Notes: generated by a model not told the origin, from the letters alone. A stretch of DNA of 64,000 bases from Chromohalobacter canadensis (GCF_034479555.1 NZ_CP140151.1:2046001-2110000); one strand, 5' to 3'. Shown: positions 45,968 through 58,254, counted from the first letter of the stretch. A program made the numbers and translations.

Positions 45968-46073
45968 TTTACAGGATGGGTGCCAACACTCCACCCTCCC
46001 GACAGTCGATATCAATCAAGCCCTAAGCCGTATGCTTTCTCGTAAAGCCTACCGCTTAGAGCTTTTGCTCTAA

Positions 46074-46085
46074 TGCTCTTTAACA
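46074..46085 (+). promoter_or_regulatory. boxA element before 23S rRNA
   Basis: TGCTCTTTAACA, the exact rRNA boxA consensus, about 90 bases before the 23S start. Confidence 0.8.
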
Positions 46086-46177
46086 ATGTGGAATAAGCTG
46101 ACAAAGCAAGACGATACGTCTCAAGCGTATCCGGCAAAATCGTGTTCGTCGCCAGGCCAGACCCTTTGGGGTTATAT

Positions 46178-49066
<2,889 letters not shown>

Positions 49067-49173
49067 ATAACACCCAAAGGGTCTGGTGACGAGCCGATCC
49101 CGGATGCGTGAGAGACGATCGCGTCAGCTTATTCCCGATTGCGTTGTGGCCCGAGGGGCCATGACACCTGTTT

Positions 49174-49292
49174 CGCCTGACGACCATAGCGAGCGTGTCC
49201 CACCTGATCCCATGCCGAACTCAGCAGTGAAACCGCTTAGCGCCGATGGTAGTGTGGGGCTTCCCCATGCGAGAGTAGGTCATCGTCAGGCA
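49174..49292 (+). rRNA. rrf: 5S ribosomal RNA
   Basis: About 119 nt. Terminal helix GCCTGACGA (from 49175) pairs with TCGTCAGGC (to 49291). Typical inner sequence: CCCACCTGATCCCATGCCGAACTCAG. Confidence 0.94.
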
Positions 49293-49300
49293 TTTATTCT

Positions 49301-49332
49301 AAAACCCCAGCTTCGAAAGAAGCTGGGGTTTT
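49301..49332 (+). terminator. Terminator of the rRNA operon
   Basis: AAAACCCCAGCTT-CGAAAG-AAGCTGGGGTTTT, a 13-bp perfect stem directly after 5S rRNA. Confidence 0.92.
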
Positions 49333-49528
49333 GTCGTTTATACAGCCCGACAAAGCGCTGCAATATCGGCCACTGGAGCCAAAACTTTAGCCTTTTGAAT
49401 GCCGGGAGTCGCGAGCGTTTTTGCCGCTATTCTCCCTCCCTAATATGCTAAAGGTTTGCTAGGGTGGGTCACAGACATCGGCAGACGTAAGCTTGCGATG
49501 AAACGCATCTAAAAGGGGAAGAGGCGGT

Positions 49529-50857
49529 ATGGCTTCCATCTCGTCATTGGGCGTTGGCTCCGGCCTTGATCTCAACGGGCTGCTTGATCAACTTCAAGAG
49601 GCCGAGCAAGAAAAGCTCGTGCCTATTCAGCAACAGCAGGCCGAGCAAAAAACGCAAATATCGGCTTATGGCCAGTTGCAGAGTTCCTTGTCGGAAGTGC
49701 AGTCTTCAGCAAGTGATCTCAATGATCCCGAGCTCTTCAATAGTGTGACCAGCAACGTTGAAGGTGAAAGCGCGGAAGCGGCTGCTACGCCCGATGCGCC
49801 GCCGGGGCGTTACGATGTGAACGTCCAGCAATTGGCCACGGCGTCGAGCATTGCCACCCAAGGCGTCGATGAAGAAACGGTGCTCAATGCCGATACCGAG
49901 GCGAGCCTCGATGTCACGCTGAACGATGGTACGGCACAGAACATTAAGGTCGAGGCGGATAGCACTCTGAGCGATGTGCGTGACGCCATCAACGCAAGCG
50001 ATGCAGGGGTTTCGGCCTCGGTCGTGTTCGATGGGTCGCAGAGTCGGCTGGCAATCGCTTCCGAATCCACGGGAGCGGAAGCCGGTATCGATAGCGTCGC
50101 CTTCAATGGTCTCGATGGGTTGGCGCTGGATACCGCGACGGAAATCCAGGGCCAAGATGCCAAGCTGGACGTCAACGGGATCGCTATCACGAGTGACAGC
50201 AATCAGGTCGAAGAGGCCATTCAGGGCACGACGCTGAGCCTGACCGATACCGGTGAATCCACGGTGACAGTGGCGCGTGACGAGGAGTCGATCCGTGGTG
50301 CCATCACAGGGTTCGTCGACAGTTACAACAATATGAAATCGACCACTGCCGATCTCACCAGTTTCAGCTCCGAAGATGGTGAAACGCAAGCCGGCGACTT
50401 GCTCGGTGACAGCACGACGCGCATGGCGGAGTCCCGCCTGCGGAGTACGATGACTGAAAGCGTCGATGGAGATGGCCTGCAAACATTGGAAGATGCGGGC
50501 ATCTCGATGAACGTCGATGGCGAGTTGGAAATCGACGATGAGCAACTCGACGAGGCGCTCTCGACCCAGCCCGGCGCGGTTCAAACACTGTTCTCGGGGA
50601 CCGATGAATCGGCGGGTATTGCGGGAAGAGTCGAGGAAGAGCTGGATACCATGCTAGGTGAGAACGGCATGGTAGAGGGAGCCGTGACCGGTGCCGAGAA
50701 CCAGATGGACCGTCTCGAGGAACGCTATTCTTCGATGGAAGACAGCATTGCAACCACAGTGGATCGCTATCGGACCCAGTTCCAGGAACTCGACAGCATG
50801 GTGTCCGAGATGAATCAGACGAGCAGCTATCTCACACAGCAGCTGTCGGCGATGTAA
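49529..50857 (+). CDS. fliD: Flagellar filament cap protein FliD
   Basis: 442 residues, secreted by the flagellar export apparatus and placed as a cap on the growing filament. The start MASISSLGVGSGLDLNGLLDQL is the FliD N-terminus. A FliD_N coiled-coil region (residues 1-95), a middle domain with NASDAGVSASVVFDG, and a C-terminal coiled coil ending MNQTSSYLTQQLSAM follow. The protein is acidic overall, common in halophiles. GGGGAAGAGG precedes the ATG. No other flagellar gene (fliS, fliC, flaG) is near; it stands alone behind the rRNA operon. Confidence 0.92.
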   Translation: MASISSLGVGSGLDLNGLLDQLQEAEQEKLVPIQQQQAEQKTQISAYGQLQSSLSEVQSSASDLNDPELFNSVTSNVEGESAEAAATPDAPPGRYDVNVQQLATASSIATQGVDEETVLNADTEASLDVTLNDGTAQNIKVEADSTLSDVRDAINASDAGVSASVVFDGSQSRLAIASESTGAEAGIDSVAFNGLDGLALDTATEIQGQDAKLDVNGIAITSDSNQVEEAIQGTTLSLTDTGESTVTVARDEESIRGAITGFVDSYNNMKSTTADLTSFSSEDGETQAGDLLGDSTTRMAESRLRSTMTESVDGDGLQTLEDAGISMNVDGELEIDDEQLDEALSTQPGAVQTLFSGTDESAGIAGRVEEELDTMLGENGMVEGAVTGAENQMDRLEERYSSMEDSIATTVDRYRTQFQELDSMVSEMNQTSSYLTQQLSAM

Positions 50858-50887
50858 TGATCCGCCGCTGTGGCACTTGTCATGATC

Positions 50888-50910
50888 GACGCCCGCCTCG
50901 TGCGGGCGTC
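50888..50910. terminator. Hairpin between fliD and hisC
   Basis: GACGCCCGC (50888-50896) pairs with GCGGGCGTC (50902-50910); the genes converge here. The T-run is weak. Confidence 0.6.
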
Positions 50911-50930
50911 TTGCTGTGTGGCCCGCCTCG

Positions 50931-51986
50931 TTAGCGGCATATGGCCTCGAGTGCTTCCACGAGGCTCGTCATTTCATCATCCGTGCCGATGCTGATGCGC
51001 AAAAAGTCGCTCAGCGCTTCCTTGTTGAAATGGCGCACCAGAATGCCCCGCTCACGCAAGCCGTCGAAGAGCATGCGCCCCTGATAGGCATCGTGCCGTA
51101 CGAACAGGAAATTGGTCTGCGAGGGCAATACTTCGAAGCCAAGCGTTTCGAGTTGGTGCCGTGTCCACTCGCGCGTTGTGATGACGCGTTCGCGGCAGGC
51201 ATCGAAGTATGCCTGATCCTGCAGCGCGGCGATGCCCACTTCGATGGTGATGCTGTCGACAGGGAAAGAATTGAACGAGTCCTTGACGCGCTCCAGCCCC
51301 TCGATCAATTCTCGCGAGCCGATCGCAAAGCCCAGACGCAATCCTGCCAGGCTTCGTGATTTGGAGAACGTTCCCGTCACCAGCAAGTTGGGGAAGCGCG
51401 ACACCAGAGGGATCGTGCTTTCACCGCCGAAGTCCACATAGGCTTCATCGACCAGTACCACGCTCTCGGTATTACGTTCGAGCAAGGCAGCTATCGCCTC
51501 GCGTGGGTGCCCGTGGCCGGTCGGTGCGTTGGGATTGGCGAAGACGATGCCGCCATTGTCGGTATCGAAGGCCGTCAGTGGCACGCGCCACTGGTCGTCC
51601 AGTGCCACGCTTCGGTAGGCCACATCGTAGAGCTTGCAGTAGACCGGATAGAAGCTATAGGAAATCGCCGGCATCAGCAGCGGCTGTGTCTGGCGAAAGA
51701 ACGCCTGGAAAGCTAGCGCTAGCACCTCGTCGGAGCCATTGCCGACGAATACCTGCTCGGTCGCAACGCCGTATTCCCCGGCCAGTGCCTCGCGAAGCGC
51801 GGTGGCGCTAGGGTCCGGGTAAAGGCGTAGATGATCGGCCGGAAAATCGCGTAGTGTCTGCTCGACACCGGGCGCGGGCGGATAGGGGTTCTCGTTGGTA
51901 TTGAGTTTGATAAGACGCTCGCGCGGTTGCTCTCCCGGCACATAAGGAGTGAGCTCACGCACGGCGGGGCTCCAGAACTTGCTCAT
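50931..51986 (-). CDS. hisC: Histidinol-phosphate aminotransferase
   Basis: 351 residues from the ATG at 51984-51986, which gives the canonical start MSKFWSPAVRELTPYVPGEQP; a GTG four codons upstream is less likely. A class I/II PLP enzyme: LNTNENPYPPAP, PNAPTGH, DEAYVDFGG and the PLP lysine in TFSKSRSLAGLRLGF. Step of histidine synthesis from imidazole-acetol phosphate. It is separate from hisBHAF, 8 kb downstream. Confidence 0.93.
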   Translation of the reverse strand: MSKFWSPAVRELTPYVPGEQPRERLIKLNTNENPYPPAPGVEQTLRDFPADHLRLYPDPSATALREALAGEYGVATEQVFVGNGSDEVLALAFQAFFRQTQPLLMPAISYSFYPVYCKLYDVAYRSVALDDQWRVPLTAFDTDNGGIVFANPNAPTGHGHPREAIAALLERNTESVVLVDEAYVDFGGESTIPLVSRFPNLLVTGTFSKSRSLAGLRLGFAIGSRELIEGLERVKDSFNSFPVDSITIEVGIAALQDQAYFDACRERVITTREWTRHQLETLGFEVLPSQTNFLFVRHDAYQGRMLFDGLRERGILVRHFNKEALSDFLRISIGTDDEMTSLVEALEAICR

Positions 51987-52172
51987 GAAAGCTCGCACAG
52001 GCAGTGATGAGGTAGGTGTCCATGGTGACGCGACGCCCGGACGCGCGCAAGTTGCGCCGCGTCTCGTATCGTATGTCGACGCCAGAAAATGCCGGCATGC
52101 CCTTGATTAGTTTACTAACGACCTCATCTCTTGCCCATCGTAATGATTACCAAAAGTTCTACAGGAGGCGAC

Positions 52173-53270
52173 ATGGCTTACGATTCGCTGCTTTCACCGC
52201 TCACCATGGGCAAGCTGACGCTCCCCAATCGAGTGCTGATGGCACCGCTGACTCGCGCTCGCACGCCGGATATGGTGCCCAAGGCGCTGCAGCAAACCTA
52301 TTATGCGCAGCGCGCTGATGCCGGCTTGATATTCAGCGAGGCAACGAATATTTCTCCCACCGCGCGTGGTTATGTCTATACGCCGGGTATTTATACCGAT
52401 GAGCAGGAAGCCGGTTGGCGTGGCGTCGTGGACAGCGTGCATCGTGCCGGCGGTCGAATCGCCTTGCAGCTGTGGCATGTGGGCCGGATCTCGCATCACA
52501 AGATCCAGCCGGGTGGCCAGCCGCCGGTGGCGCCGAGTGCACTACGAGCAGAAGGCGCCAACTGCTTCCTCGAGTTCGATGACGGCAGCTCGGGCCAGCA
52601 CCCGACCAGCACCCCAAGAGCCCTGGAAACCGACGAGATTCCTGCGCTGATCGACGACTATCGCCAGGCCGCCAAGCGTGCCAAGCGCGCGGGTTTCGAT
52701 ATGGTCGAGGTGCACGCCGCCAATGCGTATCTGCTGCAACAGTTCATGGCGACGGGCTCGAATAAGCGTACTGACCGCTATGGCGGAAACCTGGTCAACC
52801 GGGCGCGCCTGGTCTTGGAAGTCGTCGATGCCGTCAGTGAGGTCATGGGCGCCGATCGCGTCGGGATTCGTATCTCGCCGTTCATCGAGATCTTCGGCCT
52901 GAGCGACGACGAATCGGAGGCAATGGCCTTCTATCTGGCCGAGCAATTGACGCGTCGCGGCATTGCCTACTTGCATGTCAACGAGCCCGATTGGACCGGC
53001 GAAGGGCCGCAGCTGACCGACACCTTCCGCCGCGAGTTGCGCAAGCGCTTCCCGGGAACACTGATCTACTGCGGGCACTACACCGCCGAGCGCACCGAAG
53101 CGTTGATTCGCGATGGCCTGGGTGATGGCGCTGCCTTCGGGCGTCCGTATATTGCCAACCCTGACCTCGTCGAACGCTTCCGTCGCGAGAGCACGCTCAA
53201 TGAGCCTGATCCGACGACGTTCTACGGCGGTGGCGCCGAGGGCTACACGGACTATCCGACATTATCATGA
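52173..53270 (+). CDS. Old yellow enzyme family NADH:flavin oxidoreductase
   Basis: 365 residues from the ATG at 52173, chosen for the AGGAGG 6 bases upstream. FMN-dependent TIM-barrel ene-reductase of the NemA/XenB group. Visible: APLTRARTPDMVP, QLWHVGRISH (with conserved Gln and His), DMVEVHAANAYLLQQFM with the active-site His-x-x-Asn, NKRTDRYGG, and FGRPYIANPDLVERF. Such enzymes reduce activated double bonds, quinones and nitro compounds; the physiological substrate is unknown. Confidence 0.92.
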   Translation: MAYDSLLSPLTMGKLTLPNRVLMAPLTRARTPDMVPKALQQTYYAQRADAGLIFSEATNISPTARGYVYTPGIYTDEQEAGWRGVVDSVHRAGGRIALQLWHVGRISHHKIQPGGQPPVAPSALRAEGANCFLEFDDGSSGQHPTSTPRALETDEIPALIDDYRQAAKRAKRAGFDMVEVHAANAYLLQQFMATGSNKRTDRYGGNLVNRARLVLEVVDAVSEVMGADRVGIRISPFIEIFGLSDDESEAMAFYLAEQLTRRGIAYLHVNEPDWTGEGPQLTDTFRRELRKRFPGTLIYCGHYTAERTEALIRDGLGDGAAFGRPYIANPDLVERFRRESTLNEPDPTTFYGGGAEGYTDYPTLS

Positions 53271-53363
53271 GGCCAAAGGGTGTCCGATAGCGCCACATGA
53301 CGCTATGCTGTCACCCACGGGGCCGCGGGAGCGGCCCAGGACCCATTGGTTAGGAGGACTATC

Positions 53364-53825
53364 ATGCAGATCAGGACGTTGCTCGCCGGTTCCGCCATGC
53401 TCGCCGTACTTGCCGGTTGTGCCACGGGCACCTCACAGCAAGGCCAGCCTGGTGCGTCGGAGCAAGCCGAACAGCCGACCGTCTACACCGGCACCTTGCC
53501 ATGCCGCAGCTGCGACGGTATCGATCTTGAAGTGCAACTGATGGGTGATGATGAGGACGCGACTGCGGATGAGCGCACCTTCGAGTTGCAAGCCGAATAT
53601 CGCAACCATCCGGAGAATCCGCCGGCCGAAGAATACGACGGCCAGTGGGAAGTCATCGATGGCGCTGCGGAAGACCCCGAAGCGACCGTCTACGAGTTGA
53701 CGCCCGATGGCGAGGGGCAGATCTATTACTTCCAAAAGCTCGACGCCAATACGCTGGAGCTGATTGACCCGCAACTGCGTCGCTTCGAGAACGGTGAGAC
53801 GCTGCGTCTGCAACGCCAGCAGTAA
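53364..53825 (+). CDS. NlpE-like outer-membrane lipoprotein
   Basis: 153 residues from the ATG at 53364 (AGGAGG upstream), with signal peptide and lipobox VLAGC. The segment VYTGTLPCRSCDGIDLEVQL carries the CxxC of the NlpE N-terminal domain, followed by a small beta-rich acidic domain. E. coli NlpE senses surface contact, copper and lipoprotein trafficking faults through Cpx; this protein has only the N-terminal type domain. A terminator follows. Confidence 0.85.
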   Translation: MQIRTLLAGSAMLAVLAGCATGTSQQGQPGASEQAEQPTVYTGTLPCRSCDGIDLEVQLMGDDEDATADERTFELQAEYRNHPENPPAEEYDGQWEVIDGAAEDPEATVYELTPDGEGQIYYFQKLDANTLELIDPQLRRFENGETLRLQRQQ

Positions 53826-53844
53826 TCGCGTTCTCGTATCACCG

Positions 53845-53871
53845 AAAAGGCGGCCCGCGGGCCGCCTTTTG
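53845..53871 (+). terminator. Terminator after the NlpE-like gene
   Basis: AAAAGGCGGCCCGCGGGCCGCCTTTT, a perfect stem with flanking A and T runs. Confidence 0.9.
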
Positions 53872-53960
53872 CATGTCCGGCCCTTTCGTGGGGTATATAC
53901 CCGAGCGAGGCGATGCCGGGCGCGATGATAGAATGCCGGTGATCAGCAAGGAGCGATGAC

Positions 53961-55337
53961 ATGGCCAAGGCGAAAAGCGCCTTCGTGTGCACCGAATGCG
54001 GTGCTGAATACAATAAATGGCAAGGGCAGTGTTCGAGCTGCCGCGAGTGGAATACGCTCAGCGAAGTGCGCCTGGGCAGCGCTCGGCCACATGCGCAATC
54101 ACCGTCGACGACGGGGCGGAGCGGCTATGCGGGATTGGTCTCGCGTGACGTGGTCGACCTGGGCGAGGTCGACCTCACCGAAGTGCCGCGCTTCTCTTCC
54201 TCCTTCGGCGAGTTCGATCGCGTACTGGGCGGCGGTCTCGTACCGGGCTCGGCGGTGCTGTTAGGGGGCAATCCCGGCGCCGGCAAGTCGACGTTGCTAC
54301 TGCAGACTGCCTGCAAGCTGGCCCAGTCGCACAAGGTGGTATACGTCACCGGCGAGGAGTCGCTCTCCCAGGTAGCGATGCGCGCGCATCGGCTGCAGCT
54401 GCCGGTCAAGGGGCTCAACATGCTCGCCGAGACCAGCATCGAAACGGTGCTTGCGGTCGCCGAGCGTGAAAAGCCTGCCGTGCTGATCATCGACTCGATC
54501 CAGACCATGCACCTGGAGGATATCAGCTCGGCGCCCGGCGGCGTGGCGCAGGTGCGCGAATCATCGGCAGCGTTGACGCGTTTCGCCAAGCAGTCGAACA
54601 CCGTGCTGATGCTGGTCGGGCACGTCACCAAGGACGGCACGCTGGCCGGTCCCAAGGTGCTGGAGCACATGATCGATGCGTCGTTGCTGCTCGAAGGTGG
54701 GGCGGACTCGCGATTCCGCACCCTGCGTGGGCAGAAGAACCGCTTCGGCGCGGTCAACGAGCTGGGCGTGTTCGCGATGCTCGAGCACGGCCTCAAGGAG
54801 GTCAAGAACCCCAGCGCCATCTTCCTGTCGCGCGCCGAGGAACAAGCGCCCGGCAGCCTGGTAATGGTGGTCTGGGAAGGCACGCGCCCGATTCTCGTCG
54901 AGGTCCAGGCATTGCTCGACGATTCGGCCTTGGGCAACCCACGGCGTGTCGCCGTGGGTCTCGATCAGAATCGCCTGGCAATGCTGCTGGCCGTGCTGCA
55001 TAAGCATGGCGGCTTGTTCACCGGCGATCAGGACGTTTTCCTCAATGTGGTCGGCGGCGTCAAGGTACTCGAAACTAGCGCTGACCTGGCCGTATTGCTG
55101 GCCGTCGTCTCCAGTCTGCAGAACCGCAACTTGCCACGTGAGCTGGTGGCCTTCGGCGAAGTGGGGCTGTCGGGCGAGATTCGCCCCGTGCCCAGTGGCC
55201 AAGAGCGTATCGTCGAGGCTGCCAAACACGGCTTTACACGCGCCATCGTGCCGCGTGCCAACGCCCCGCGGCAGGCGCCCGAGGGGATGGAAGTGATCGC
55301 CGTCGATAAACTCGGCGATGCCCTGGAAGCCCTGTAA
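53961..55337 (+). CDS. radA: DNA repair ATPase RadA
   Basis: 458 residues. An N-terminal C4 zinc finger (CTECGAEYNKWQGQCSSC) is followed by a RecA-like ATPase with GGNPGAGKST (Walker A), the RadA-specific KNRFG motif, and a C-terminal Lon-like domain (LVAFGEVGLSGEIRPV). It drives branch migration in homologous recombination. The ATG follows GGAG. Confidence 0.96.
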   Translation: MAKAKSAFVCTECGAEYNKWQGQCSSCREWNTLSEVRLGSARPHAQSPSTTGRSGYAGLVSRDVVDLGEVDLTEVPRFSSSFGEFDRVLGGGLVPGSAVLLGGNPGAGKSTLLLQTACKLAQSHKVVYVTGEESLSQVAMRAHRLQLPVKGLNMLAETSIETVLAVAEREKPAVLIIDSIQTMHLEDISSAPGGVAQVRESSAALTRFAKQSNTVLMLVGHVTKDGTLAGPKVLEHMIDASLLLEGGADSRFRTLRGQKNRFGAVNELGVFAMLEHGLKEVKNPSAIFLSRAEEQAPGSLVMVVWEGTRPILVEVQALLDDSALGNPRRVAVGLDQNRLAMLLAVLHKHGGLFTGDQDVFLNVVGGVKVLETSADLAVLLAVVSSLQNRNLPRELVAFGEVGLSGEIRPVPSGQERIVEAAKHGFTRAIVPRANAPRQAPEGMEVIAVDKLGDALEAL

Positions 55338-55391
55338 ACGCTGGCGCGCCGGTGATGTAGAATGGAGTGAACGATTGCCAAGGAGTGTCCA

Positions 55392-56429
55392 ATGAGTGCC
55401 ATTCGCCTGACGCAATACAGCCACGGCGCTGGCTGTGGCTGCAAGATCGCCCCCGACGTGCTGGATAGCATCCTCTCCAAGGCGGGCCCCGGCGCCACAG
55501 ACAAGCGCTTGATCGTGGGCAACCAGGGCCGCGAGGACGCCGCCGTCTATGATCTCGGCGACGGTCGCGGTCTTATCTCGACGACCGACTTCTTCATGCC
55601 CATCGTCGACGATCCCTTCGACTTCGGACGCATCGCCGCCATCAACGCCATCAGCGATGTCTACGCCATGGGGGGTACGCCGATCATGGCGCTGGGCATT
55701 CTCGGCTGGCCGCTCGACAAGCTGGCTGCCGAAATCGCTGGCGACGTGGTAGGCGGCGCACAGTCGATCTGCCGTGAGTTGGGTCTGGCGTTGGCCGGTG
55801 GGCACTCCATCGACGCCCCTGAACCGATCTTCGGCCTGGCGGTGAATGGCCTGGTGGATCTTGAGCATCTCAAGCTCAACAGCAACGCCAAGGCAGGCGA
55901 CTTGTTGTATCTCACCAAGCCGCTGGGGGTGGGGCTTCTGACCACGGCCGAAAAGCATGGTTGGCTGGAATCCGGACACCAGGGGCTGGCGCGCCGAACG
56001 ATGTTGAAGGCCAACCGGATCGGGATCGAGATGGCCAAGGTTCAGGGCGTGCATGCCATGACCGATGTCACGGGTTTTGGCTTGGCGGGGCACCTCAGCG
56101 AGGTCTGCCAGGCGAGCGGCCTCAAGGCGCGGATCGACTTCGCCAAGCTGCCCAGGCTCGCCGAGGCTGAAGCATACCGGCGGCGCGGGGCGGTGCCCGG
56201 CGGCACGCAACGCAACCGCCAGGCTTTGGGTGAGGCGTTGCCCGACATGGATGCGGCGCATTGGCAGTGGTTGTGCGATCCCCAGACCTCGGGCGGCCTG
56301 CTGCTGAGCGTCGACCCCGCCTGGGCGGACGACGTCGAGCGTATCGGCCGTCAACACGGCCTCACGCTGGAAGCCTTCGGTGAGATGCGCCCCGCGAGTG
56401 GCACCAGTGTGATCGAGGTGCGTGGGTGA
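55392..56429 (+). CDS. selD: Selenide, water dikinase (selenophosphate synthetase)
   Basis: 345 residues. Makes selenophosphate from selenide and ATP. The active-site stretch YSHGAGCGCK holds Cys15 and Lys18, equal to Cys17 and Lys20 of E. coli; a cysteine, not selenocysteine, is encoded. DFFMPIVDDPFDFGRIAA and GGHSID are further signatures. AAGGAG precedes the ATG. It overlaps mnmH, so the selenium here goes at least to tRNA modification; no selA or selB is in the window. Confidence 0.96.
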   Translation: MSAIRLTQYSHGAGCGCKIAPDVLDSILSKAGPGATDKRLIVGNQGREDAAVYDLGDGRGLISTTDFFMPIVDDPFDFGRIAAINAISDVYAMGGTPIMALGILGWPLDKLAAEIAGDVVGGAQSICRELGLALAGGHSIDAPEPIFGLAVNGLVDLEHLKLNSNAKAGDLLYLTKPLGVGLLTTAEKHGWLESGHQGLARRTMLKANRIGIEMAKVQGVHAMTDVTGFGLAGHLSEVCQASGLKARIDFAKLPRLAEAEAYRRRGAVPGGTQRNRQALGEALPDMDAAHWQWLCDPQTSGGLLLSVDPAWADDVERIGRQHGLTLEAFGEMRPASGTSVIEVRG

Positions 56430-57511
56430 GCCTACCGCAAATCGCGCCCGGTCTGGCGTTGCTCGAGCGCCCGCTGATCGATGTTCGTGCCCCGGTGGAA
56501 TTCGCTCAGGGCGCCTTGCCGGGTGCCGTCAACCTGCCGTTGATGGACGATGACGAGCGCCAGGCGGTGGGGATTCGCTATAAAGAAGCCGGTCAGGCCG
56601 CCGCTATCGAGTTGGGCACGCAATTGGTGGATGGCGCCCTCAAACGGCGTCGTGTGGCGGCGTGGCAGGCATTTGCCGAGCGTCATCCCCAGGCGTTGAT
56701 TTATTGTTTCCGCGGAGGCCTGCGTTCGAAAATCGCGCAGCAGTGGCTGCAGGAGGCGGGCATCACCCTGCCGCGTATCCAAGGCGGTTGGAAAGCCATG
56801 CGGCAGTGCCTGAGCGCCGAGATTACCTCGGCGGCAACGCGGCCGACGCTAGTCGTGGCCGGCCTCACCGGCAGCGCCAAGACCGAGTTGATTCAACGTC
56901 TCGATACTGGAGTCGATCTCGAGGGCCATGCCCGACACAAGGGCTCGGCGTTTGGGCGACATCCCTTGCAGGGGCCGTCGCAGATCGATTTCGAGCATGC
57001 GCTGGGCGTGGCACTGTCGCGTATGCCGCATGGCTGCGTGGTGGAGGATGAGTCACGCATGATCGGGCGGTTGGATATCCCCTTGTCCTTCTGGCGGACC
57101 ATGGAAGCGGCGCCGCGCATTCGCGTGGAAATGCCCCTGGACTGGCGCCTCGAGCAGATCCGCAAGGACTATATCGAGACCCTGTGGCAGACCTACCGTG
57201 GCCACTATGGTGAGTGGCTGGGCTGGGCATTGATGCGCAAGCAGCTTTCCAGCGCGCTCAAGCGCGTACGTAAACGCTTAGGCAGTGCGCGTTTCCAGCG
57301 CCTGCAACGCTTGCAGGCGCTGGCCTTTCGCGAACACCAGCGGGGCAATACCCAGGCGCACGAAGCCTGGCTCGCGCCGCTGATGCTCGAATACTACGAT
57401 CCCATGTATCGTTATCAGCTCGAGCAGTCTCCCCACGAGGCGTTGCATGTCGGCGATTGGGAGAGTTGCTTGGCGTTCGCGCGCGACTGGTCGGCGTCGC
57501 TGGGGCGCTGA
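56426..57511 (+). CDS. mnmH: tRNA 2-selenouridine synthase
   Basis: 361 residues, GTG start overlapping the selD stop. An N-terminal rhodanese domain has the catalytic Cys94 in LIYCFRGGLRS, and a P-loop domain follows with GLTGSAKTEL (146-155). It geranylates and selenates 2-thiouridine at the tRNA wobble position using selenophosphate. The P-loop has Ala where Gly is usual (GxxGxxKT with SAK in place of SGK), a mild oddity. Confidence 0.94.
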   Translation: MSLPQIAPGLALLERPLIDVRAPVEFAQGALPGAVNLPLMDDDERQAVGIRYKEAGQAAAIELGTQLVDGALKRRRVAAWQAFAERHPQALIYCFRGGLRSKIAQQWLQEAGITLPRIQGGWKAMRQCLSAEITSAATRPTLVVAGLTGSAKTELIQRLDTGVDLEGHARHKGSAFGRHPLQGPSQIDFEHALGVALSRMPHGCVVEDESRMIGRLDIPLSFWRTMEAAPRIRVEMPLDWRLEQIRKDYIETLWQTYRGHYGEWLGWALMRKQLSSALKRVRKRLGSARFQRLQRLQALAFREHQRGNTQAHEAWLAPLMLEYYDPMYRYQLEQSPHEALHVGDWESCLAFARDWSASLGR

Positions 57512-57546
57512 TCGTTCACCTGTCTTGTGCCCTTGTCTCTTGTGGA

Positions 57547-58254
57547 CTAAGGACGGCGGGCGTGACGCAACCAGTCGAGCATGACACGGTCGAGCAAAGC
57601 GGCGAGGCGGTCGAAACGCCGCGGCACCTCCATGACCGTCTCGCGGGATTGCAGGTAAGCGCCGTCGGCGGCCGCGAGCCGCTGATCGAATGCTGAAAGG
57701 TGATCGTACAAGGTGCTGACCGAGGCGGCGGTGGCCTCCAGGTGACATTGCAGTGCCACCACGCGGCCGCCGTCCCAAGCGAAGCCTTGCAACGGACTGG
57801 CCGTGCTGCCGCCCAGAGGCAAGGCGTCGTCCGGTAAGCCGAAGACATCGTGATGCCAAGTGAATGCCTCGAAGCGCTCGGGCAGGTCGAAGGGACTCTC
57901 ATCGGCCAGGGTGATAGGCTGCCAGCCGCGCTCGGCGTAGGTACCCCGAGAGACGATGGCGCCCAGCGCCTCGGCGATCAATTGCGCACCGACACCGACG
58001 CCCAGCAGCGGCTTGCCGCTCTTGAGCATGCGCGCGATCAACTTGCGCTCGCGCTTGAGCCATGTCGGCGATGCTTCCTCGTGGAGGGCGAACGGCGCGT
58101 CGAGCACGATCAAGGCATCGAAGTTGTCGAAACGCGGCGGTGTCTCGTCCGCGTATAAATGGCAGGTATTATGGCTGTGGCCCATGCCCGTCAGCCAATC
58201 GGCGAAGCGCGCCGGGCCGAGGTAATCCGCGTGCTGAAGAAAGTAGATATGCAT
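57547..58254 (-). CDS. Class I glutamine amidotransferase-like protein lacking the nucleophile cysteine
   Basis: 235 residues with the class I GATase fold. At the nucleophile elbow, where active members read G-x-C-x-G, this protein reads LLGVGVGAQL, with Gly87 in place of Cys. The partner His171 and Glu173 (LQCHLEAT) remain. It resembles GMP-synthase-like stand-alone amidotransferases (FTWHHDVFGLP segment). It cannot hydrolyse glutamine by the normal route and may be a regulator, a binding protein or have another activity. It is divergent from the alkyltransferase-like gene. Confidence 0.85.
   Translation of the reverse strand: MHIYFLQHADYLGPARFADWLTGMGHSHNTCHLYADETPPRFDNFDALIVLDAPFALHEEASPTWLKRERKLIARMLKSGKPLLGVGVGAQLIAEALGAIVSRGTYAERGWQPITLADESPFDLPERFEAFTWHHDVFGLPDDALPLGGSTASPLQGFAWDGGRVVALQCHLEATAASVSTLYDHLSAFDQRLAAADGAYLQSRETVMEVPRRFDRLAALLDRVMLDWLRHARRP

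Noticed and set aside
49340..49450. A flagellar sigma-28 promoter before fliD
   Set aside because: GCCGCTAT at about 49432 resembles the -10 box, but no TAAA-type -35 lies at the right distance.
54561..56357. A 598-codon reading frame antisense to radA and selD
   Set aside because: Both genes on the plus strand are certain; long antisense frames arise from GC-rich codon bias and this one has no recognisable motif.
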